Source: Desulfobacteraceae bacterium (GTDB taxonomy: Bacteria > Desulfobacterota > Desulfobacteria > Desulfobacterales > UBA5616). From it: a stretch of 19,645 bases of DNA. The notes below the pieces were generated by a model, which was not told where the DNA came from, did no database searches, and was given only the letters and a program-made list of their open reading frames with translations. Every line of letters begins with the position of its first letter. Position 1 is the first letter of the stretch. Position numbers and translations under genes: made by a program. Where the stretch lies: positions 1-19,645 of the forward strand of contig JAUXEW010000023.1 in the NCBI GenBank assembly GCA_030620375.1. The letters are read 5' to 3'. Of the stretch, positions 14,653-19,645 are shown in pieces.

Positions 14653-14839
14653 AGCAAACGCCTATTTAATTGACGACGGAGAAAAAAAACTCATCATGGA
14701 AGCGGTGGATACGGTGGAACCGGAGGGTGACGGTATTCGATTAATCAGCATTTTTGGTGATCAAAAGTTTTTAAAAGCGAATATCCATTCACTGTCCCTT
14801 GTGGACCATAAGATCTTTTTGAAAAAGCAAGACGGGTAA
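14645..14839 (+). CDS. CooT-family small nickel-binding protein
   Basis: A 64-residue protein of the CooT family. R. rubrum CooT is a small dimer that binds Ni(II) through its second residue, Cys2, and serves carbon monoxide dehydrogenase maturation. Cys2 is present here (MCEANAYLI), followed by the typical short beta-rich body (VDTVEPEGDGIRLISIFGDQ, then LVDHKIFL). An upstream in-frame ATG (14636) would bury the cysteine at residue 5; I chose 14645 because AAGGA lies 8 nt before it and the family begins Met-Cys. It overlaps the DUF3842 stop by 8 nt. No CO dehydrogenase or hydrogenase gene is in the window, so the client enzyme is unknown. Confidence 0.85.
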   Translation: MCEANAYLIDDGEKKLIMEAVDTVEPEGDGIRLISIFGDQKFLKANIHSLSLVDHKIFLKKQDG

Positions 14840-14872
14840 AAATCCGGGTCCAGACGGCCCGTCTTTGGATTT
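14840..14872 (+). terminator. Hairpin directly after the CooT-like gene
   Basis: AAATCC pairs with GGATTT, and inside it AGACGG pairs with CCGTCT, starting at the base after the stop codon. No clean T-run follows, so it is a possible rather than typical intrinsic terminator. The 338-bp gap to the next gene (14840-15177) contains no credible coding frame, only this, a heptad-type repeat and a second terminator. Confidence 0.4.
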
Positions 14873-14914
14873 CTCCTGGAAGGGGCTTTTAGCGACAGCC
14901 GGTGTTGAAACACG

Positions 14915-15034
14915 GAATTCAGGAGCCAGGCGTCAGGAGAGTGCGGATGTCGCTATGCTCCTATTTATCTTATCATACTGAGTGAGCCGAAGGCGAAACC
15001 TTATTCTGAATTCTGACTTCTGACCTCTGGATTC
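14915..15034. repeat. Inverted pair of heptad-type repeats
   Basis: The left arm (14915-14939) reads GAATTCAGGAGCCAGGCGTC then AGGAG. The right arm (15003-15034) is built of TTCTGAATTCTGACTTCTGA-like units of about 7 nt. The reverse complement of the right arm aligns with the left arm over about 25 nt with a shared CAG..G.CAG..GTCAG pattern. Such TTCTGAC/TTCTGAA heptad strings recur in intergenic DNA of several bacteria. The 63-bp middle holds no gene. Confidence 0.5.
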
Positions 15035-15070
15035 TTTATTGAAATATTCCGGCATAGCCTATGGTCTCTG

Positions 15071-15096
15071 ACCTGGCCCTGAGGACCAGGTTTTTT
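15071..15096 (+). terminator. Intrinsic terminator upstream of ispH
   Basis: ACCTGG pairs with CCAGGT (9-nt loop) and runs directly into TTTTTT, the clearest rho-independent terminator in the window. It lies 230 nt after the CooT-like gene and 82 nt before ispH. It could end read-through from the upstream operon, end an unannotated small RNA, or attenuate ispH. Confidence 0.7.
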
Positions 15097-15177
15097 AAAC
15101 AAAAATAAATTGAAGCGTACTTTTAATCTGTTGTCCACGAACACAACGGCGTCCGCATGATGCTTGTTTTGGTTTAG

Positions 15178-16905
15178 ATGAAAATTGTACTTGGAAAAAC
15201 TGCCGGATTTTGCATGGGAGTTCGACGTGCCGTTGAACTGGCATTAGATGCCCTCAACAAATATGATCATCCCATTTATACTTATGGGCCCCTGATTCAT
15301 AACCCCCAGGTTTTGGACCTTCTGGAAGAAAGAGGGATATCCGTTATCAATGATATTCCTGAAAATGGCAGCGGCACCATTCTCATCCGGACTCATGGCG
15401 TCCCACCCGCCACGAAGGAAAAACTAAAAACAGCCGGTTTTAATGTTGTTGATACTACCTGTCCCCGAGTAATCAAGGTGCAGACCATTATCGACAAACA
15501 CGCAAGGCAAGGCTACGCTTCGATTATTATCGGGGATAAGGAACATCCGGAAGTAATCGGGTTGCTGGGTTTTTCACATGGGAAAGGGGTTGTGGCAGGA
15601 ACCATAAAAGACCTTAACGCCCTTGAGCATTTTAGCAAAGCGATTATTGTCGCTCAAACGACTCAAAACAAACTCTTTTTTGAAGACGTAAAAAAATGGG
15701 CCGCCCAAAACTTTCCTCACTATAAAATTTTTGACACAATTTGTGATTCTGCTGAAAATCGTCAGGCCGAGATCAGACAACTGGCAAACATGGTTGATGC
15801 AGTTGTCGTTGTAGGTGGTCACAATAGTGGAAATACCCGAAGATTGGCCAATATCGTCAAACTGGCCGGCAAACCCGTTTTTCATATAGAGTCCGAATCC
15901 GAATTGGATGCTGTAGCGCTTTCCAAAGCTCGACGTATCGGCCTGACCGCCGGAGCTTCCACACCCAACTGGATTATCAAAAGGGTTTACAACACGCTTG
16001 AGACGTTATCGGTTTCAAAAGTGAAAAACCTGCGAACGATATTGTTTAATATCCAACGCCCCCTCCTTCTCACCAACATTTATGTGGCAATCGGTTCGGG
16101 ATGCCTCTGTTACGCTGCTTCCAATCTTCAAGGCATTACCCATTTTTTCTCTACTATACTGATTGCCATGTTTTATATTCTGACCATGCATGTCATCAAC
16201 AACTTAACCGGCAGCCAGGCAGACCGATATAACGACCCGGATCGAGCAGCTTTTTATAAAACGTATAAAACGTCACTCTCAATCCTTGCGATCACCGGCG
16301 GTGTTATGTATTTAATTACCGCTTATACCTTGGGAATCATACCTTTCTTGATTATTCTGGCCATGAGCATTATGGGGCTTTCATATAATTTAAGATGGGT
16401 TCCTAAGCCCCTTTCTCTGGGCAAATATTTTAGAATACGGGATATACCCGGTTCAAAAACCGTACTGATAGCAATCGCCTGGGGAATCATAACATCGGTA
16501 TTCCCTATCATTACCGTATTGGGGGAAATCCATTTGACGACGGTTTTGGCGTTTTTATGGACGACTTCCCTGGTCTTTGTTCGAACAGCCTTTTCCGATA
16601 TTCTCGATATGCAAGGTGACAGAATTGTGGGCAAGGAAACCATCCCCATATTGGTGGGTGAAGCAAAAACCATGCGGATTCTGAAATACACATTGATATT
16701 TATTATCGCTTTATTTTTTACCGCCAGTGTGTTTCAGTTAATTTCAAGTCTGGGATTTTTTCTTTTAATTTGTCCTGTGTTAATGTTGACCGTCCTTATA
16801 ATTCACGAACGCGGGTATATGCTTCCGGGGATTCGGCTGGAATTTTTAATTGAATCTCACTTTGTTCTATCAGGATTTCTCACGTATTTATGGTCAGCAT
16901 TTTAG
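15178..16905 (+). CDS. ispH: IspH-UbiA fusion: HMBPP reductase plus membrane prenyltransferase
   Basis: A 575-residue fusion. Residues 1-280 are complete IspH (LytB), the [4Fe-4S] reductase that makes IPP and DMAPP in the MEP pathway: Cys12, Cys95 and Cys189 as cluster ligands, with LIHNPQV, RTHGVPP, EHPEV, QTT, HNSGNTRRLA and TAGASTPNW. Residues about 286-575 are a UbiA-type prenyltransferase of about eight membrane spans. It carries a first Asp-rich motif (Asp349, Asp353 and Asp355 in ADRYNDPDR) and a second (Asp474, Asp477 and Asp481 in SDILDMQGDRIVGKETIP). The join is a short linker without stop or frameshift. One polypeptide thus makes the prenyl precursor and uses a prenyl diphosphate at the membrane; the acceptor is unknown. 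No clear ribosome-binding site is seen. A terminator lies 82 nt upstream. Confidence 0.93.
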   Translation: MKIVLGKTAGFCMGVRRAVELALDALNKYDHPIYTYGPLIHNPQVLDLLEERGISVINDIPENGSGTILIRTHGVPPATKEKLKTAGFNVVDTTCPRVIKVQTIIDKHARQGYASIIIGDKEHPEVIGLLGFSHGKGVVAGTIKDLNALEHFSKAIIVAQTTQNKLFFEDVKKWAAQNFPHYKIFDTICDSAENRQAEIRQLANMVDAVVVVGGHNSGNTRRLANIVKLAGKPVFHIESESELDAVALSKARRIGLTAGASTPNWIIKRVYNTLETLSVSKVKNLRTILFNIQRPLLLTNIYVAIGSGCLCYAASNLQGITHFFSTILIAMFYILTMHVINNLTGSQADRYNDPDRAAFYKTYKTSLSILAITGGVMYLITAYTLGIIPFLIILAMSIMGLSYNLRWVPKPLSLGKYFRIRDIPGSKTVLIAIAWGIITSVFPIITVLGEIHLTTVLAFLWTTSLVFVRTAFSDILDMQGDRIVGKETIPILVGEAKTMRILKYTLIFIIALFFTASVFQLISSLGFFLLICPVLMLTVLIIHERGYMLPGIRLEFLIESHFVLSGFLTYLWSAF

Positions 16906-16944
16906 AAACCCTTAGAAAAACTTCTACGAGGCTCAAAACAACAT

Positions 16945-17589
16945 CTAAGCCCGGTGAGCCCCCCCATCTTTCTTCTCTCTAAAAACCGGTTCCGTACCTG
17001 AAATAAGCCGCCTGATATTGTCGTGGTGTCGAAAAAATATGAATATGGCCATTACAATTGCACATCCCGTAATCAATAGAGAATGACCCGTCCACCAAAC
17101 GGCCATAGGCAGTCCGGCCGCCGCGGAAAGAGATCCTGCCGAAGCTCGATTTGACAATCCCAGTACAGTCGAAAACAACAAAAAAGCAATCAAACATCCC
17201 ACAGGTGAAATCACCAAAAAACATCCCGCAGCGGTGGCAACACCTTTTCCACCTTTAAATCTTAAAAAGCACGGATAAAGGTGCCCCATAAAGGCTGATA
17301 AGGCTACCAGAGAAACATAGAGCTCGCCCCTGATATCATGGTCTCCCGTTAGGACAATTGCCAGGTATACCGGGAAAGCGCCTTTTGCCATATCTCCGAT
17401 AAGCGTCATTGCGCCCAGTGTTGAACCGGCAATCCGTCTGACATTAGTCGCACCGATATTGCCACTCCCATGTTTTCTGATGTCCTCTGTTGTAAAAAAC
17501 CGGGTAAGAACAAGACCCCACGGAATTGATCCAAGAATATAGGCAAACAGAAAAAGAGACCAAATCAGTAAAAGGTTAAACTGTTCCAT
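16945..17589 (-). CDS. plsY: Glycerol-3-phosphate acyltransferase PlsY
   Basis: A 214-residue integral membrane enzyme that transfers an acyl group from acyl phosphate to glycerol 3-phosphate, the first step of phospholipid synthesis. All three signature segments are present: GSIPWGLVLTR, GSGNIGATNVRR and RFKGGKGVATAAG, among about five to seven spans. Length is normal. The longest frame starts at a TTG (17595), but AAAGG lies 6 nt before the ATG at 17589, which I prefer. The basic C-terminus ends in RREKKDGG-type residues. It converges on ispH-ubiA with 39 bp between the stops and no terminator. Its partner plsX is not in the window. Confidence 0.95.
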   Translation of the reverse strand: MEQFNLLLIWSLFLFAYILGSIPWGLVLTRFFTTEDIRKHGSGNIGATNVRRIAGSTLGAMTLIGDMAKGAFPVYLAIVLTGDHDIRGELYVSLVALSAFMGHLYPCFLRFKGGKGVATAAGCFLVISPVGCLIAFLLFSTVLGLSNRASAGSLSAAAGLPMAVWWTGHSLLITGCAIVMAIFIFFRHHDNIRRLISGTEPVFREKKDGGAHRA

Positions 17590-17630
17590 AATCAACCTTT
17601 AACATATCGGGTTTAGGTTATAAATATGGT

Positions 17631-17655
17631 TCTTCTCCAAATTAGTTGGAGAAGA
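17631..17655. promoter_or_regulatory. Strong hairpin upstream of plsY
   Basis: TCTTCTCCAA and TTGGAGAAGA form a perfect 10-bp stem with a 5-nt ATTAG loop, about 42 nt upstream of the plsY start. It could lie in the plsY leader or act as an operator in this divergent plsY/smr region. A TCCAAGGATTCAAGGGGTC stretch follows. Confidence 0.4.
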
Positions 17656-17750
17656 GGGTCCAAGGATTCAAGGGGTCACACCAGCTTAATTGGAGATAAC
17701 CCAATTTTGCTTTAATTAACACCCACTAATCAGGAGATGATCCTTAAATG

Positions 17751-17779
17751 TTGACCGGATCGAAAAATTTTAATATAAC
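17751..17779 (+). promoter_or_regulatory. Likely sigma70-type promoter for the Smr gene
   Basis: TTGACC and TATAAC (five of six bases each) with a 17-nt spacer. The predicted start is near 17786, giving a leader of about 45 nt. Confidence 0.6.
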
Positions 17780-17830
17780 ACGTATAAATTTACATCAAGG
17801 GGTTAAGATTTTAACAAAAGAAAGTTTCCC

Positions 17831-18103
17831 ATGCGGCCGCTTAAGTTTCCCATTACCGATATTCTGGATCTGCACACCTTTCTCCCTAAAGAGATTCCGG
17901 AGCTGTTAAACGACTATTTTTCAGAATGCTTAAAAGAGAAGATTTATTCCGTTCGGGTTATTCACGGAAAAGGCGAAGGGATATTGAAAAAACGAGTCCA
18001 TTCTCTTTTGAAAAAAAATCCAATGGTGGGCTCGTTTCATTCCGCGCCTCCGGAAGCAGGCGGATGGGGAGCAACCTTGGTAAATCTAAAACAAGCCGGA
18101 TAA
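17831..18103 (+). CDS. Stand-alone Smr (small MutS-related) domain protein
   Basis: A 90-residue protein consisting of one Smr domain. It has LDLHTF (12-17), the central VIHGKGEGILKK (43-54) and the final GGWGATLV (77-84), which are the three conserved blocks of the domain. Smr domains are nucleases or nicking enzymes found at the C-terminus of MutS2 and as separate small proteins; separate ones have been linked to DNA processing or to cleavage of mRNA at collided ribosomes. Which applies here cannot be read from sequence. A purine-rich AAAGAAAG precedes the ATG by about 6 nt. A hairpin repeat begins at the base after the stop codon. It is monocistronic, with its own promoter. Confidence 0.85.
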   Translation: MRPLKFPITDILDLHTFLPKEIPELLNDYFSECLKEKIYSVRVIHGKGEGILKKRVHSLLKKNPMVGSFHSAPPEAGGWGATLVNLKQAG

Positions 18104-18195
18104 AAAGCTCCCCGCTTCAAGCAGCGGGGAATCTTCGACCGTAAGGGATTTAAATCTATTTTATGATGCGCTCGCTGTTTCGGTTCAATTTCAAC
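18104..18195 (+). repeat. Hairpin repeat family, copy 2 (terminator on the minus strand)
   Basis: Full-length copy starting directly after the Smr stop: AAAGCTC, a 7-bp stem (CCCCGCT at 18110-18116 with AGCGGGG at 18123-18129), AATCTTC, CCGTAAGG, about 22 nt, then CGCTCGCTGTTTCGGTTCAA. Read leftward the stem is followed by AGCTTTTT, so it is well placed to terminate the leftward MaoC operon that ends at 18314. Confidence 0.7.
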
Positions 18196-18207
18196 ACGGG
18201 CAAAAAT

Positions 18208-18283
18208 TTAGCGCTGAAAAGCTTCACAGCGTGTTAAAACTTGAGTCCAACGCAGGCACTTTAGTGAAGCTTTTCAGCGCTAA
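18208..18283. repeat. Perfect 20-bp inverted repeat, MITE-like or bidirectional terminator
   Basis: TTAGCGCTGAAAAGCTTCAC (18208-18227) is repeated in perfect inverse at 18264-18283, with 36 bp between. It sits between the convergent Smr and MaoC genes, 12 bp after hairpin repeat copy 2. The 76-bp size and long perfect arms fit a miniature mobile element. No target-site duplication is obvious. Confidence 0.65.
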
Positions 18284-18313
18284 TTGGGGAAATTGGTAAT
18301 TTTCCTTCGGACA

Positions 18314-18730
18314 CTACTTAAACGCCACAACAGCTTTGCCCGGTGTGGTCTGTTTGCCCTCGTCGTTTTCCGTCCAGACCGTCACTTCCACGAGCTTATC
18401 ACCGCCTTCTTCCCACTTTTTGTCCACAACACCTTTGATGGTCATTTTTTTATCCGGAAAATCCATCCCTCGATACTGACAGGAAACTTTCTTAATCCTG
18501 CCCTGATGTCCCAGCCAGTTTGATACAATCTCTCCGAGAGAAGACCATTTAAACCGACCATGAATGATGATGGAACCTATCGCCTTGGATTGAAAAAAAT
18601 TATAATCATGGTGTAAGGGGTTAAAATCCCCACCGCCTGCCGCATATTTTACCAATTGGGAAACACCCGGTGTTTTTTTGATTTCGGGTAATGTGTCCCC
18701 TTCTTTAATACTATCCCATGTTACCGTCAT
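18314..18730 (-). CDS. MaoC-like (R)-hydratase subunit, catalytic hot-dog domain
   Basis: A 138-residue single hot-dog-fold protein. It carries the hydratase-2 signature KYAAGGGDFNPLHHD (28-42), with Asp35, Asn37 and His40 as the expected catalytic residues. Such enzymes hydrate 2-enoyl-CoA or dehydrate (R)-3-hydroxyacyl-CoA. A very strong AAGGAGG precedes the start. It follows a gene for a second hot-dog domain with an 11-bp gap, as in heterodimeric HadAB-like hydratases. The C-terminal half (VEVTVWTENDEGKQTTPGKA) forms the last strands, normal for the family. The substrate is unknown. Confidence 0.88.
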   Translation of the reverse strand: MTVTWDSIKEGDTLPEIKKTPGVSQLVKYAAGGGDFNPLHHDYNFFQSKAIGSIIIHGRFKWSSLGEIVSNWLGHQGRIKKVSCQYRGMDFPDKKMTIKGVVDKKWEEGGDKLVEVTVWTENDEGKQTTPGKAVVAFK

Positions 18731-18741
18731 TTTTATCCTCC

Positions 18742-19236
18742 TTAGTATAAAATCGCCTGAGCTCGTGAAATCATGACCACTTTGCCGTCTTGATTTTTGA
18801 ATTCCATTTCTGAGCTAATGATAAGCATTTGTCCCAGCGACTTGCTATCGCGGACATCCAGCCCTGACAATTTACTGACAGCCGTCAGCGTATCTCCGGC
18901 GCAAATGGTATCGAAATATTCTACCTCCGTTCCGCCGTCGAGAACATTCATCAGGCCGAATTGGAAAAAATCCATAGCACCTTCTGTAGGCCCGCTGAAA
19001 GTGTCATCCGACTTGCCGGGAATAAACACAGGGGTTCCAAGATAGCAGGGCGGTGCCGGAAGATTTCGATAACCGGCCGCCTTGGCGGCTTCAATATCAA
19101 AATAAACCGGATCGGTATATCCGACACCTCGCGCAAAGGCACGGACACTGGTGGTGGTCACCTCGTATGTCCAAGGCGGTGTTTCTTTGCCGATCAGAGC
19201 TTTCCATTCATCCTTAATCTCAATCTTCTCTGCCAT
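18742..19236 (-). CDS. FAS1-like/MaoC N-terminal dehydratase-domain subunit
   Basis: A 164-residue hot-dog protein of the MaoC N-terminal dehydratase type: VRAFARGVGYTDPVYFDIEAA (31-51), LPAPPCYLGTP (59-69), TEVEYFDTICAGDTLTAV (102-119) and a closing IISSEMEFKNQDGKVVMISRAQA. The D-x-N-x-x-H catalytic motif of the neighbouring subunit is absent (GYTDPVYFD instead), so it is probably the substrate-binding partner of a heterodimeric (R)-specific hydratase. A strong AAAGGAGG precedes the ATG. It is first in the two-gene leftward operon, preceded by a long leader with a 70-nt inverted repeat. Confidence 0.85.
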   Translation of the reverse strand: MAEKIEIKDEWKALIGKETPPWTYEVTTTSVRAFARGVGYTDPVYFDIEAAKAAGYRNLPAPPCYLGTPVFIPGKSDDTFSGPTEGAMDFFQFGLMNVLDGGTEVEYFDTICAGDTLTAVSKLSGLDVRDSKSLGQMLIISSEMEFKNQDGKVVMISRAQAILY

Positions 19237-19265
19237 AACTTTATCCTCCTTTGAAAGAATTCAAT

Positions 19266-19335
19266 AGTGTCCATGCCGAAATAGCACCTTTTGGCCTTGG
19301 CCTGAACCAAAATCTACCATTTCCGGATGGACACT
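19266..19335. repeat. 70-nt inverted repeat in the leader of the MaoC operon
   Basis: The outer arms AGTGTCCATGCCGAAAT (19266-19282) and ATTTCCGGATGGACACT (19319-19335) are complementary at 15 of 17 positions. Inside, TTTTGG (19289-19294) pairs with CCAAAA (19307-19312) around a GGCC-containing loop. It lies 29 nt upstream of the first MaoC gene. It is either a palindromic dispersed element or a structured 5' leader. Confidence 0.6.
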
Positions 19336-19379
19336 CACTAATTAAACAATGGATTGAATAGACTCATTTATATCTAATC

Positions 19380-19408
19380 ATTTAAAATAAAAAAAAATTT
19401 TATGTCAA
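19380..19408 (-). promoter_or_regulatory. Possible promoter for the MaoC pair
   Basis: On the minus strand, a perfect TTGACA and TTAAAT with a 17-nt T-rich spacer. Transcription would start near 19373 and run through the inverted repeat, giving a leader of about 137 nt. The surrounding DNA (about 19370-19450) is extremely AT-rich. Confidence 0.45.
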
Positions 19409-19519
19409 TATAAATCATTTAACACTATTTTTTATTTAAACATAAAAAGAGGTCTATCCGAATTCCTAAAAAGGAATTTAATCAATGATTACTATGAATT
19501 AAAGTAATCCAGCCGAAAA

Positions 19520-19625
19520 TGTAGGGCACGGTCCCTGAACGTGCTGAAACCGGTCTGTTTGCCATTCGGTCCGTTCGGGGACCGGGCCCTACAGCTCGGT
19601 CCGTTCGGGGAACGGACCCTACAGC
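19520..19625. repeat. GC-rich tandem and inverted repeat at the window end
   Basis: Two 30-bp tandem units (19566-19595 and 19596-19625), each starting TCGGTCCGTTCGGGGA and ending CCCTACAGC, differ at two bases. An inverted related arm, TGTAGGGCACGGTCCCTGAA at 19520-19539, lies upstream. The block is far more GC-rich than its surroundings. The stretch 19410-19519 holds two small hairpins (AATTCCT/AGGAATT and GATTACT/AGTAATC) and no gene. Confidence 0.65.
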
Positions 19626-19645
19626 AGGACATCGTACACAAAAAA

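Noticed and set aside
16323..16691. 122-codon minus-strand open frame
   Set aside because: Antisense to the UbiA half of the fusion, whose catalytic motifs are intact; no ribosome-binding site or recognisable domain.
1..19645. CRISPR arrays, tRNA or rRNA genes, prophage or defence islands
   Set aside because: No regularly spaced identical repeats, no cloverleaf or rRNA-like stretches, and no integrase, capsid, restriction or toxin-antitoxin motifs were seen.

Overview
The window is a 19.6-kb stretch of ordinary-looking bacterial chromosome of moderate GC. No phage, plasmid, CRISPR, tRNA or rRNA signature is visible. The gene content points to a strictly anaerobic deltaproteobacterium (Desulfobacterota, probably a Desulfobacteraceae-like sulfate reducer or relative). 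The reasons are a selenocysteine-containing SelD, a CooT-type small nickel-binding protein beside a DUF3842 protein, a Cys-cluster domain like the one in the CO dehydrogenase/acetyl-CoA synthase large corrinoid subunit, an acyl-CoA transferase fused to a GNAT domain, an IspH-UbiA fusion, a divergent EF-G, and paired MaoC-type hydratase genes. The taxon is inferred from family knowledge; no marker gene was aligned.

Layout. 1-1.0 kb: an AEC-type permease on the minus strand. 1.2-4.5 kb: a forward group of crotonase-fold protein, MEMO-family protein, UPF0173 metal-dependent hydrolase and a small Fe-S-domain protein; a terminator-like repeat separates the last two. 4.55-6.0 kb: a reverse pair, selD followed by a PilZ-domain gene. 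The SelD reading frame crosses an in-frame UGA that I read as selenocysteine, with a hairpin directly downstream. 6.1-8.0 kb: the CoA-transferase/GNAT fusion, divergent from selD. 8.2-10.8 kb: a GerMN-domain membrane-anchored protein overlapping a second-type EF-G. 10.8-12.2 kb: a reverse, secreted M48 metalloprotease with TPRs. 12.4-14.1 kb: chromosomal parA-parB. 14.2-14.8 kb: overlapping DUF3842 and CooT-like genes. 15.2-16.9 kb: the IspH-UbiA fusion. 16.9-17.6 kb: reverse plsY. 17.8-18.1 kb: a stand-alone Smr-domain protein. 18.3-19.2 kb: a reverse two-gene MaoC-type hydratase operon behind a long structured leader.

Themes. CoA-ester chemistry recurs (crotonase, CoA transferase, MaoC pair), as does lipid/isoprenoid precursor synthesis (ispH-ubiA, plsY) and metal or selenium handling (SelD, CooT-like, MEMO, Fe-S protein). 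The intergenic DNA is rich in palindromic elements: three related copies of a roughly 90-bp hairpin repeat each lie just after a stop codon, a perfect 20-bp inverted repeat lies at 18.2 kb, a 70-nt inverted repeat sits in the leader of the hydratase operon, and a GC-rich tandem/inverted repeat closes the window.

The best candidates for a closer look are the Sec-SelD with its hairpin, the IspH-UbiA fusion, the DUF3842-CooT pair, the EF-G variant lacking the usual domain IV histidine, and the dispersed repeat family. I did not find a convincing wholly new multi-gene system.
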